A stretch of 21,321 nt of DNA from Euryarchaeota archaeon UBA126 (GTDB lineage Archaea; Thermoplasmatota; Poseidoniia; Poseidoniales; Thalassarchaeaceae). The stretch's first letter is position 1. Each line of letters opens with the position of its first letter. The stretch covers positions 1 through 21,321 of the forward strand of contig DAMG01000090.1 in NCBI GenBank assembly GCA_002497025.1, in the 5' to 3' direction. Position numbers and translations under genes: made by a program. Positions 6,415 through 13,655 of this stretch are shown in pieces. The notes under the pieces were generated by a model. That model was not told the DNA's origin, searched no databases, and saw only the letters and a program-made list of their open reading frames with translations.

Positions 6415-9276
6415 TCATTCGCACATCCTCCTGATGTGTCTGGTCACTAGCTCGGATGTAGGAATAGTGTGGTCTTCCAACGGGGGAGAGAATGGAACAG
6501 GAGTGTCTAATGCTCCGATTACCACTGGTGCATTTTCCAGGTTCCAGAATGCTTCCTCTAGGATTCTACTACTAACTGTGTGCCCAAGCCCTCCGGTGTA
6601 TTGAGACTCTTGCAAAACGATTAGACGCCCGGTTCTTCGGACTGACTCGATACAGGTTTTTGCATCGAATGGCAATATTGTCCGCAAATCAACAATTTCT
6701 ACCTCAATGCCACGTTTTGCAGCCACTTCAGCCGCTTCCAATGCAACATGGATCATAGCTCCCCAAGTTATAATCGTGACATCCTTACCACCCCGCACAA
6801 CTCTAGCCTCACCTATGCTATTATCACCATTGGCAAGGCGTTGATGAACTGAATCGGTGTCAACAATCTGGTTAATTGAATGTCCCCAACCGGTATTTCC
6901 TCCTCGTAATCCATAGAGTCCTATGTGCTCAAGATATACTACTGGGTCATTCAAGGCATGCGACTCAACCAACAGGTCGTAGGCGTCTTGTGGCGTAGAC
7001 GGAAATACGATTATCAAACCAGGGTCATTTGCAAACCATGATTCAATCATATTTGCATGGAAAGGCCCACTGCGAGTTTTTCCCCCTAGTGGTATTCGAA
7101 CAGTCAGTGGAACTTCGGCTCCCCATCTCCATCTGAGTTGGGCTGCATTATTGATTAGCGGATTCATCGCTAAAGCGGCAAAGCCTCCAAACTGGATTTC
7201 TGCCAAAGGTCGCATACCACCTAGAGCTGCTCCTGTTGCTGAATGTATGATAATCGCCTCAGACAAAGGCATGTCGAGTAATTTGTTCGAATGACCTCTT
7301 GCTTTCAATGGTAGATTCATTCCAAAGGCTCCGGCTACTTCCATATCTTCTCCCATGAAGACAATTGAATCTCCATATTTGTCAGCAAGGCTTACCATCC
7401 CATTCTGTATTGCCTTGCTATATGTCCAAGAGTTCGCAGCATCCGAGAATTCGACATCTACCTCCCCGATAGGGACTGGGCCCTCTCCTCCGGAAAGGCT
7501 CACCCCGAAGCGGTCGAACTGTTCAGAATGAGTTGCGGCATCGTGAAGCGAAGTCACACCCTTAGTCACCGAATTTCCTTCCGGCCATGCCGTTTCTTCC
7601 ATTTCTTTTCGAGCGACATCTACCAATGCTTGCTCCTCTGCTTCCATTTTGCTAAGTTTACTTTCACTTACCCCCAATCTAACCAATAAATCACGATGGT
7701 TAGGAAGTGGGTCTTTGTTTGACCAATAAGTTAGCAACTCCCTATCTACGTATCCAGGAGGGTTCCCACTTGCTGCCCCTAAGTAGAGGTCATCATGATG
7801 ATGTGCGTGGCCACAACCTCGCATCGTCTCAACGTGAATTAGAGTCGGACCGCCTCCCTCTAGGGCGAATTCACGAGCAACAGCGGTCGATGTGTGAAAT
7901 TCTGCGGGGTCAGAACCATCTATGCTCCAAGAAGGAATCCCCATTGAATGACCCTTGTCTCCGAAGGTTTCAGCGCCAGATTGCCCGGCCGTGAAAGTAT
8001 CAAGGGCGATCTGATTATTTTGAATCATAAAGGAAATTGGTAGACCTCTGGCACCAGCTAGATTCATGGCTTCCCAAAATTCCCCACTACTACTGCAACC
8101 TTCACCAACTGGTGCTAGATGAAAACGAGGTCTTGCAAGCCTATTTGCCGCAAGTGCAACACCGGTAGCGGTAGCACTTGCTATTGGTAGTGGGGCAGTT
8201 GGTGGTAGAACTCTTTTGTGCCAATTACCGACATGCAAATCCCTCCCTCCTGCAGAATCAACTCCACCATCCATGTAGGAATTCGACTTACCCATTTGGG
8301 CGTTGAAAATTTCTAGAGGTGTCTGACCCATAGAGAGTGCTAGACCTACATCTCTGATCATTGGGGCAACCACATCAGCATAAGCAATCGAATCTTCGCT
8401 GAGATCAATAGCTCTACTCATTGAGGTCGCGCATGCCACTACGCCTTCTTGCCAAGTCGAACGGAATCCTTTACCTCCAAATTGACTTCCATCAGGAGTT
8501 TTTACTCCATCCATGAACAAGTCTTTCAGATGTTCATCTAAAGCGCGAGTTCTGTGCATCCATCTTTGCCATTGAAATCTATCTTCAACACTTATTGAGG
8601 CAGTATGTGCGATTCTACGTAGACATAGCGCGATATCCCTCATCATACGTATTGCGCGTCTATCGAGATAGGAACTACCTGTTCTGCGAGGGATGATTTC
8701 TTGTTTCGCAAGAGCCGCCAATCCCGGTTCGTATACTCTTTCAGCCAAACTGCTTTCAAACGAGTTGCAAAACGATTCACTAAATTCATGAAAACTCGTT
8801 CCATTAAATCGTTCAGGTGGATTCAGTGAATTCCAACATTCAAAGGCCGACTCTATGTGTCCATCGTGCCTTTCAACAAGAAATCTCATCAATTCTGATC
8901 TAGCAGTTTCTTGCGGTAAAGGTGAGGAGAACTCCAAAGGCCGCTTCGGCCTCCACCCGCCACCCCAAAGAGGAGGTAAGTCCTGTTGACTCACAGGGCC
9001 AGTGCTCTTCCCCTCTGAGTCTAGTTCAACTCCGTCTGAATTCCGAAGATCTGCTTCATCTTGTAACTCCTGCATCGAAGTGTCAAATGGCCTCTCCCAT
9101 ACCTCTGCTTGTTGCTTTCTCCCTCTGCCACTATCGGAACGATCTAGGGTGACTCTGATTCTAGTGTTACAGAATGTGCACTTACGGTCCAATCTTGTTG
9201 TTCCTCGTTCACGCGATTTCCAAGTCTGGTGTGTGTTGCAAGAAGGGCAACGCCATATCCCTCGTCGCCCAGTCAC
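6415..9276 (-). CDS. 2-oxoacid dehydrogenase E1, fused alpha and beta subunits with N-terminal zinc-ribbon-like extension
   Basis: A 953-residue thiamine-diphosphate enzyme, the decarboxylating E1 of a pyruvate/branched-chain-type 2-oxoacid dehydrogenase. The GTG at 9276 is chosen because AGGAG lies 5 nt before it; a TTG at 9294 has no such site. Residues 10-36 carry CPSC-x19-CTFC, a zinc-ribbon-like pair. A polar linker and a helical region of unknown type run to about 240. The alpha chain covers about 240-560: the ThDP/Mg motif is GEGCSSSGEFWEAMN (about 391-405) then IQNNQIAL, with E replacing the usual D of GDG, and the active loop GCGHAHHHDDLYLG is near 487-500. The beta chain covers about 615-953, with MGED near 641-644 and RIPLGGKTRSGPFHAN further on. 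Fused E1 enzymes are known in other prokaryotes, but about 240 extra N-terminal residues are unusual. No E2 or E3 gene is in the window, so the substrate is open. Confidence 0.9.
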   Translation of the reverse strand: MTGRRGIWRCPSCNTHQTWKSRERGTTRLDRKCTFCNTRIRVTLDRSDSGRGRKQQAEVWERPFDTSMQELQDEADLRNSDGVELDSEGKSTGPVSQQDLPPLWGGGWRPKRPLEFSSPLPQETARSELMRFLVERHDGHIESAFECWNSLNPPERFNGTSFHEFSESFCNSFESSLAERVYEPGLAALAKQEIIPRRTGSSYLDRRAIRMMRDIALCLRRIAHTASISVEDRFQWQRWMHRTRALDEHLKDLFMDGVKTPDGSQFGGKGFRSTWQEGVVACATSMSRAIDLSEDSIAYADVVAPMIRDVGLALSMGQTPLEIFNAQMGKSNSYMDGGVDSAGGRDLHVGNWHKRVLPPTAPLPIASATATGVALAANRLARPRFHLAPVGEGCSSSGEFWEAMNLAGARGLPISFMIQNNQIALDTFTAGQSGAETFGDKGHSMGIPSWSIDGSDPAEFHTSTAVAREFALEGGGPTLIHVETMRGCGHAHHHDDLYLGAASGNPPGYVDRELLTYWSNKDPLPNHRDLLVRLGVSESKLSKMEAEEQALVDVARKEMEETAWPEGNSVTKGVTSLHDAATHSEQFDRFGVSLSGGEGPVPIGEVDVEFSDAANSWTYSKAIQNGMVSLADKYGDSIVFMGEDMEVAGAFGMNLPLKARGHSNKLLDMPLSEAIIIHSATGAALGGMRPLAEIQFGGFAALAMNPLINNAAQLRWRWGAEVPLTVRIPLGGKTRSGPFHANMIESWFANDPGLIIVFPSTPQDAYDLLVESHALNDPVVYLEHIGLYGLRGGNTGWGHSINQIVDTDSVHQRLANGDNSIGEARVVRGGKDVTIITWGAMIHVALEAAEVAAKRGIEVEIVDLRTILPFDAKTCIESVRRTGRLIVLQESQYTGGLGHTVSSRILEEAFWNLENAPVVIGALDTPVPFSPPLEDHTIPTSELVTRHIRRMCE

Positions 9277-9281
9277 GCTTA

Positions 9282-9286
9282 CTCCT
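9282..9286 (-). promoter_or_regulatory. Shine-Dalgarno site that sets the E1 start
   Basis: AGGAG on the minus strand ends 5 nt before the GTG at 9276. The alternative TTG at 9294 lies upstream of this site and has no purine-rich sequence before it. Confidence 0.6.
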
Positions 9287-9464
9287 AGTGTCAACTAGTA
9301 CAACAAACAATCGCTGTATGGCTCAGTATTACACCACTATAGGCTGAGGTATCCATCTCACAGGTCATTATTTCCGTCAAAATTAATCATAAATAACCAC
9401 AATCAAAAGCAATACTGATAATAAGAACACCACAATTACAAAAAAATATTGTGGGCTTTTAGGT

Positions 9465-9478
9465 AAAATAGTTATTTT
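9465..9478. repeat. AT-rich palindrome inside the motif array
   Basis: AAAATA-GT-TATTTT is a perfect inverted repeat with 6-bp arms, close to the centre of the ACCACAAT array (between the second and third direct copies). It could be a regulator site or part of an easily melted segment. Confidence 0.5.
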
Positions 9479-9514
9479 CTCCCTTGATACCACAATTAAA
9501 CGACTTACAGGGAG

Positions 9515-9522
9515 TATTTATA
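9515..9522 (-). promoter_or_regulatory. Candidate TATA box (TATAAATA) far upstream of E1
   Basis: TATAAATA on the minus strand is the best-looking archaeal TATA box in the gap and abuts the last ACCACAAT copy. If used for E1 it would give a leader of about 210 nt. A weaker AT-rich stretch (TTATTTATGATTAA, about 9384-9397) nearer the gene would give a shorter leader and overlaps the first motif copy. Confidence 0.35.
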
Positions 9523-9537
9523 CCACAATAGAGGCAC

Positions 9538-10713
9538 TCAATACTTTGGAACTGCAGAATCTACCTGATCCGCCCAAAGGTGAATGCCACCAACCATATT
9601 CCAAACCCTAGCTCTGTCCCATCCAGACTGGCCTAACCATCTAGCGACGGCATCCGAACGACCTCCGCTTCTACAGTAAACGACCAAATCACAATCCTTT
9701 GGCAAATCTTCTGCATTTGCAGGAACGGTAATATGTTCAATCCGTAAATCAGTTCCTGGCAAACTGACGATTGTCGCCTCATTTTCCCTTCTAACATCCA
9801 AAAGGAATGGGTTCCAACCCCGAGAACGCCTTTCGACAAATTCTGCAGGAGTTATCTCTAGTACATGTCCAATAGGAGGTTCTTCCCTAACCTCTTGACT
9901 TTGGCAAGCCTGCATTATCAATTTTTCAGACATTTCTGTAATTTTCTCTCTTTCAGGTATTTTGTCAAATTGCAATGAACGGGTCTTCATAGATTTAGCA
10001 TCAATCACCATTAGTTGACCAGATAACAGGTCACCAATGCCTAGTATTAATTTGATTGCTTCAGCAGATTGAACACTACCCACTATTCCTGGCAAAACCC
10101 CCAATACTCCTGCCTCAGCGCAATTTGGAGCCAATTCAGGGGGGGGTGCATTAGGAAACAAATCTCGATAATTTGGTCCGTCGTTAAAATTGAAGACAGT
10201 AACCTGACCTTCGAATCGATGAATGCTTCCAAAAACCCATGGTTTTCCTAGAATTTCACATGCATCATTGATTGTATATCTTGTTGGGAAGTTGTCAGTG
10301 CCATCGATTACTACGTCCCAATCAGAAAGTAACTCCAAGGCGTTACTGACATCTAACCTGATGTTATGTTCAACAATCTCAATTTCAGGATTTAATTCTC
10401 TAATACGATTAGCGGCGGACTCAACTTTTAGCGAACCAACAGCCGCTGTAGAATGAATAACCTGTCTTTGAAGATTAGTTATGTCGACTTTATCATCGTC
10501 GATTATTCCAATCTTACCAACACCTGCCGCTGCCAAATATAGCAAAGTAGGAGATCCTAATCCACCGGCTCCAACAACGATTACAGAGGATTTTTTCAAT
10601 TTCTTTTGGCCCTCTTCACCCATCTCTGGAAGAATCAGATGACGCGCATATCTAGCTCTCTCCTCTTGGCTCAGTTGCTCGCCCATGATCTTGAGAGTAC
10701 ACCACTCATTCAT
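9538..10713 (-). CDS. MoeZ/MOCS3-like sulfur-carrier adenylyltransferase with C-terminal rhodanese domain
   Basis: A 391-residue two-domain protein expected to adenylate the C-terminal glycine of a ubiquitin-like sulfur carrier (MoaD/ThiS/SAMP type) and supply sulfur from its rhodanese domain. Residues 1-270 are an E1-like ThiF/MoeB fold: nucleotide loop GAGGLGS (48-54), DGTDN (137-141) and the conserved Cys198 in APNCAEAG. Residues 284-391 are a rhodanese with active-site Cys347 in YCRSGGRS. The zinc-binding CxxC pairs of classical MoeB are absent; the first reads NYRDLFP (181-187), as in MoeZ-type enzymes. The ATG at 10713 follows GAAGG; the ATG at 10686 (MGEQLSQEE) fits the usual family N-terminus equally well. 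A TTG further upstream would overlap the preceding gene and is not favoured. The carrier partner is not in the window. Confidence 0.88.
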   Translation of the reverse strand: MNEWCTLKIMGEQLSQEERARYARHLILPEMGEEGQKKLKKSSVIVVGAGGLGSPTLLYLAAAGVGKIGIIDDDKVDITNLQRQVIHSTAAVGSLKVESAANRIRELNPEIEIVEHNIRLDVSNALELLSDWDVVIDGTDNFPTRYTINDACEILGKPWVFGSIHRFEGQVTVFNFNDGPNYRDLFPNAPPPELAPNCAEAGVLGVLPGIVGSVQSAEAIKLILGIGDLLSGQLMVIDAKSMKTRSLQFDKIPEREKITEMSEKLIMQACQSQEVREEPPIGHVLEITPAEFVERRSRGWNPFLLDVRRENEATIVSLPGTDLRIEHITVPANAEDLPKDCDLVVYCRSGGRSDAVARWLGQSGWDRARVWNMVGGIHLWADQVDSAVPKY

Positions 10714-10738
10714 TTTGCCTTCGGCCTGCAAGGCTGAC

Positions 10739-11152
10739 TCAAAAGGCACCTGATGAATAGAGTCTGACCAATGCAACAGTCAAACCAATTCGACCCCATA
10801 TCCGAGTCAAAACCTGTGCCTTTTCGGATGAAATATCCCTTCGGAACAATAGATTCCAAAGTCTTCGAACAAAATTTTGGTCTAATGGGTCATCAGGTCT
10901 CGGGATTCCTTTGAAGTGTCTTTCTAAATCTGAAAGTATACAGAATCGACCTCGGAAAAACCAGAGTATTTCTGTAGCAGAATACAGAATGACAACTCCC
11001 CACCACATCCACTGATACGGACCTAACCACAGTACAGCGCACCAAATTGTGACAGCGGTGTGAGAGAGATAGAACAAATCTCCTACCCGGTGTGATAGCC
11101 AACTTCTTTCCTTCCAGTTTTCTCGATTACTGAAAACCCCGAATTCAACCAT
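10739..11152 (-). CDS. Small integral membrane protein of unknown function
   Basis: A 137-residue protein I cannot assign. It starts at the ATG at 11152 with GGCGGA just before it. Two hydrophobic, tryptophan-rich segments lie at about 26-45 and 47-66 (LSHTAVTIWCAVLWLGPYQW and then WWGVVILYSATEILWFF), followed by a CILSDLERHFKG motif. A charged region with several arginines follows (about 85-110) and then a third weakly hydrophobic segment (RIGLTVALVRLY). The combination of early histidines (SHRVGD, SHT) with a C-x-L-S/T-x-L-E motif recalls small DUF2784-like membrane proteins, but I could not confirm this. It lies 9 bp after trxB and 25 bp before the moeZ-like gene, so the three may form one transcript. 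Confidence 0.72.
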   Translation of the reverse strand: MVEFGVFSNRENWKERSWLSHRVGDLFYLSHTAVTIWCAVLWLGPYQWMWWGVVILYSATEILWFFRGRFCILSDLERHFKGIPRPDDPLDQNFVRRLWNLLFRRDISSEKAQVLTRIWGRIGLTVALVRLYSSGAF

Positions 11153-11161
11153 TCCGCCACT

Positions 11162-12091
11162 TCAGTGTTGATCTTCTAACCATCGCTCAGCATCGATTGC
11201 CGCCTGACAACCCATTCCAGCGGCGGTGATAGCCTGCCTGTATCTTGTATCTACTACATCACCTGCCGCGAATACCCCTGGGATGCTAGTCATTGTATGC
11301 TCCTTAGGAACTATGTAACCAGAATCATCGGTTTCAATTTGATCCTCTAGGAAGGTTGTAATTGGTTTGTGACCAATTGCTATGAAAGCTCCAGTACATG
11401 AAATCTCTTCTGTTGAACCGTCACGAGGATCTTCCAATACAGCTCCAGCGAGGCCTTTTTCATCAGAGAGCCACTTTTTTACGGAACGAAAAGTCTTGAT
11501 CTCAATCTTTGGATGATTTGCCGCTCGGTCATACATCACTTTTGAGGCTCTGAAGACCTCTCTTCTGTGGATTATTGTAACCTTGCTAGCGAATCTAGTC
11601 AGGAAAGTAGCTTCTTCCATTGCTGAGTCACCACCTCCTACGACGATAATTTCTTCATCACGGAAAAATGCTCCATCACAGGTTGCGCAGGTACTGATTC
11701 CACGGCCTTTCTGTGCATCTTCCCCTTCTGCACCTAACCAAATTGCCTCCGCACCTGTACAGATGATTAAGGTCTGAGCGAGATATTCTTCTCCTTCAAC
11801 CCAGACTTTGAAAGGCCTGTTACTTACATCAACCTTCTCGACATTTTTATCATGAACTTCAAGGCCAAATCTTTCGGCTTGTTCTCTAAGTTGAACCATC
11901 ATTTCGGGGCCGCCGATTCCCTGTGGATAACCGGGAAAATTTTCGATATCAGATGTCAGCATGAGCTGACCCCCTGATGCATATCCTGCGAACATCAAAG
12001 GTTCCAACATTGCTCTAGCGGAATATAGGCCAGCGGTGTATCCAGCGGGGCCTGAACCGATGATGATTGTATTGCGGACCTCGTCGGACAT
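11162..12091 (-). CDS. trxB: Thioredoxin reductase (NADPH, FAD)
   Basis: A 309-residue low-molecular-weight thioredoxin reductase that moves electrons from NADPH through FAD to a dithiol in thioredoxin-like partners. The FAD-binding motif GSGPAGYTAG is at 12-21, the redox pair CATC at Cys135/Cys138, the NADPH motif GGGDSAMEEA at about 151-160, and the C-terminal FAD motif GVFAAGDVVDTRYRQ near 273-287. The ATG at 12091 is chosen because GGGAG lies 5 nt before it; the longer frame from 12124 adds 11 residues not seen in the family. A good TATA-like box sits upstream. It lies directly downstream of the riboflavin/FAD cluster, so its cofactor is made by its neighbours. A glutaredoxin-type protein is encoded elsewhere in the window, but its reductant is not shown. 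Confidence 0.95.
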   Translation of the reverse strand: MSDEVRNTIIIGSGPAGYTAGLYSARAMLEPLMFAGYASGGQLMLTSDIENFPGYPQGIGGPEMMVQLREQAERFGLEVHDKNVEKVDVSNRPFKVWVEGEEYLAQTLIICTGAEAIWLGAEGEDAQKGRGISTCATCDGAFFRDEEIIVVGGGDSAMEEATFLTRFASKVTIIHRREVFRASKVMYDRAANHPKIEIKTFRSVKKWLSDEKGLAGAVLEDPRDGSTEEISCTGAFIAIGHKPITTFLEDQIETDDSGYIVPKEHTMTSIPGVFAAGDVVDTRYRQAITAAGMGCQAAIDAERWLEDQH

Positions 12092-12096
12092 GAGTT

Positions 12097-12101
12097 CTCC
12101 C
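12097..12101 (-). promoter_or_regulatory. Shine-Dalgarno site of trxB
   Basis: GGGAG on the minus strand ends 5 nt before the ATG at 12091 and decides this start over the ATG at 12124. Confidence 0.6.
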
Positions 12102-12143
12102 AATGTCCGGCATTCTTTGAACATTGACTCTCAAACTTGACTG

Positions 12144-12151
12144 ATATTTAT
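12144..12151 (-). promoter_or_regulatory. Candidate TATA box of trxB
   Basis: ATAAATAT on the minus strand, in the 70-bp gap after ribH. A start about 25 bp downstream would give a leader of about 30 nt that includes the GGGAG site, so trxB probably has its own promoter. Confidence 0.5.
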
Positions 12152-12161
12152 CCGAATAACA

Positions 12162-12557
12162 TCAGTTTTTCATCGAAACAACGGCTCCCACTGCCGCACG
12201 AGCATGAGGTTCTAGCCTCGGTTCAATATGCTCCGGCTCTGCTCCCGGTCCAATAATCCCCAAACCTATCGGTTTGTCATGCTTGATTTGTAGGTCGATT
12301 ATTGCACGGGTAACAGATTGCCCCATCACTAGTCCATGCTGGGTCTGCCCTCGCTCGATAATCCCCAATGTAATCGCTGCATCGACATCTTCACGGATGA
12401 GTAGTCTTTCCAAAGCCAGAGGTACTTCCATAGACCCTGGAACCCAAACAATATCCGTTAGTTGTGAGTTCATAGTGCCCGCTTCATCTCGAGCATATTC
12501 TAGCATTTTCTCGACTTCTTCCTTATGGAAAGAACCACACACTGCAACTATCCTCAT
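12162..12557 (-). CDS. ribH: 6,7-dimethyl-8-ribityllumazine synthase
   Basis: A 131-residue enzyme that condenses 5-amino-6-ribitylaminouracil with 3,4-dihydroxy-2-butanone 4-phosphate to give lumazine, the next-to-last step to riboflavin. Conserved motifs are the N-terminal substrate site CGSF (7-10), VPGSMEVPLA (39-48) and ERGQTQHGLVMGQS, which holds the catalytic histidine near residue 74. Length is close to archaeal lumazine synthases and shorter than many bacterial ones. The ATG overlaps the ribE stop codon by 4 bp (ATGA), a sign of translational coupling. It is the last gene of the riboflavin cluster. Confidence 0.94.
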   Translation of the reverse strand: MRIVAVCGSFHKEEVEKMLEYARDEAGTMNSQLTDIVWVPGSMEVPLALERLLIREDVDAAITLGIIERGQTQHGLVMGQSVTRAIIDLQIKHDKPIGLGIIGPGAEPEHIEPRLEPHARAAVGAVVSMKN

Positions 12558-13156
12558 TTCTCTACCTCCATACTTCGAATTGTGTCTACAACCGCTTGGG
12601 TTCGTGAATCCACTTCAATATTCACAAAATCACCTTCAGACTTTTCTCCGATGGTGGTAATCCTCAGAGTTTCTGGAATGATATGTAGATTGAAACCCTC
12701 CGAATGCACTTCTCCAACCGTCAACGACATACCATCAACTGCGACATATCCTTTCTCCAGAATGTACGGTTTGGTATCGTCTTGATGTTCAATCAATAGG
12801 TCGATTCCTTCACCTTTCTCAGTCCTTTGTAGAATCCTAGCAGTCGACATAACATGGCCGGAGAGAATGTGGCCTCCTAATTCATCACCCATGCGTAGAG
12901 ATCTCTCAATATTGACTCTACTTCCCTGCCGAAGAAAGCCAATCGTAGTACGCTCCAAGGTCTCAGGAATCGCCTCAAATTTAACTCGTCCATCTTGTGA
13001 AGACACGACTGTCATACAAACGCCATCTATCGCCACGCTAGCACCTATTTCTAGGTCCTCGTCATGGCCTCTGAGGTTTACAAGAATGGAACGTACTTCG
13101 TCTCCTTGCTCTGTTGCCACAACCTCGCAAGCAGCGGCTACAATCCCAGTGAACAT
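12554..13156 (-). CDS. ribE: Riboflavin synthase, alpha-subunit (bacterial/eukaryotic) type
   Basis: A 200-residue enzyme that dismutates two lumazine molecules to riboflavin and 5-amino-6-ribitylaminouracil. It begins with the family hallmark MFTGIV and shows the internal duplication of lumazine-binding domains: SVAIDGVCMTVV in the first half and YVAVDGMSLTVGEV in the second. GAGGAGG lies 7 nt before the ATG at 13156. It starts 2 bp after the ribL stop and overlaps ribH by 4 bp. This type is standard in bacteria and eukaryotes, whereas many methanogens use an unrelated archaeal riboflavin synthase (RibC) that resembles lumazine synthase. Its place in a cluster with archaeal-type RibL suggests lateral acquisition; that is inference. 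Confidence 0.95.
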   Translation of the reverse strand: MFTGIVAAACEVVATEQGDEVRSILVNLRGHDEDLEIGASVAIDGVCMTVVSSQDGRVKFEAIPETLERTTIGFLRQGSRVNIERSLRMGDELGGHILSGHVMSTARILQRTEKGEGIDLLIEHQDDTKPYILEKGYVAVDGMSLTVGEVHSEGFNLHIIPETLRITTIGEKSEGDFVNIEVDSRTQAVVDTIRSMEVEK

Positions 13157-13158
13157 TC

Positions 13159-13617
13159 TCAATCCTCCTCGTAAGGGCCACCAGTTTCACCAGACCAGAG
13201 ATCGATAATCCGAGCGATGATTTTCCTTGTTCCGTCGAGGTCGTCAGCTAATCCTTCGACCCTTTGTACCTCGACATTTCCCCATCCGTTATCTTCCAAT
13301 CCTTTCTTGATAGAGTCGCGTGAGTGCTTCTGATCGTAACCTAAAGCGATTACATCAGGTTTCACTACTTCTAGAATCTCGAAAATTGGAATAGTCGGAG
13401 GATTGCCAATTATAGCATCATCTACAGGCTTCAAACCTAGTACCATACGTCTGCGTAAGTCCTGATTAGTCACTGGTTCGTGTTTTTGTTTTCTCACAGT
13501 ATCGTCGTGGGCGACTACTACAATCAACTCATCACCTAGGGTCTTTGCCTGCTCGACGTAATGCAGGTGACCTGCGTGCAGTAGGTCGAAAACACCGACT
13601 GCCATGACCCGAACCAT
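13159..13617 (-). CDS. ribL: FAD synthetase, archaeal type (cytidylyltransferase fold)
   Basis: A 152-residue nucleotidyltransferase that adenylates FMN to FAD. The HxGH catalytic motif is HAGH at 14-17 within GVFDLLHAGHLHY. Downstream are VVVAHDDTVRKQK, the LKPVDDAIIGNP segment and IALGYDQKH, all features of the archaeal RibL family (MJ1179 type) and unlike bacterial bifunctional RibF. Related glycerol-3-phosphate cytidylyltransferases share the fold, but the IALGYDQ end and the riboflavin neighbours favour RibL. The ATG at 13617 has GAGGAG 6 nt upstream; a longer frame from a TTG at 13659 would overlap ribB and is rejected. It lies 38 bp after ribB and 2 bp before ribE. Confidence 0.9.
   Translation of the reverse strand: MVRVMAVGVFDLLHAGHLHYVEQAKTLGDELIVVVAHDDTVRKQKHEPVTNQDLRRRMVLGLKPVDDAIIGNPPTIPIFEILEVVKPDVIALGYDQKHSRDSIKKGLEDNGWGNVEVQRVEGLADDLDGTRKIIARIIDLWSGETGGPYEED
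13164..13170 (-). promoter_or_regulatory. Shine-Dalgarno site of ribE
   Basis: GAGGAGG on the minus strand, within the end of ribL, ends 7 nt before the ribE ATG at 13156. It supports that start over a TTG two codons upstream. Confidence 0.65.
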
Positions 13618-13623
13618 CAATAT

Positions 13624-13629
13624 CTCCTC
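13624..13629 (-). promoter_or_regulatory. Shine-Dalgarno site of ribL
   Basis: GAGGAG on the minus strand ends 6 nt before the ATG at 13617 and fixes the ribL start. Confidence 0.65.
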
Positions 13630-13655
13630 TCGGTCAAATACCCTCAATGCTTCGG

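Larger units (their letters stand above)
9396..9529. repeat. Array of ACCACAAT motifs (4 exact direct copies, 1 inverted)
   Basis: Exact ACCACAAT occurs at 9396-9403, 9429-9436, 9489-9496 and 9522-9529, so start-to-start spacings are 33, 60 and 33 bp. An inverted CCACAAT lies at 9448-9454 and forms a dyad with the second copy. A one-mismatch copy, ACCACTAT, lies at 9333-9340, 63 bp before the first exact copy. Spacings near multiples of a helical turn suggest sites for a DNA-binding protein. The likeliest role is operator sites for the E1 gene; an origin-type protein array is an alternative. Confidence 0.75.
9277..9537. other. Non-coding AT-rich region between the moeZ-like gene and the E1 gene
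   Basis: The longest gap in the window, 261 bp. I see no credible protein or RNA gene in it. It must hold the E1 promoter, because both flanking genes run on the minus strand and the region is 5' of E1. It contains five copies of CCACAAT (four direct, one inverted), an AAAATA-GT-TATTTT palindrome and at least two AT-rich boxes. These are listed separately. Confidence 0.8.

Noticed and set aside
9277..9537. Possible CRISPR array, suggested by repeated motifs
   Set aside because: Repeat units are only 8 bp, include an inverted copy, and spacers are not of uniform length. No cas gene is nearby.
10714..10776. Longer N-terminus for the moeZ-like protein from a TTG
   Set aside because: It would overlap the preceding gene by 38 bp, use a weak start codon and add residues not seen in the family.
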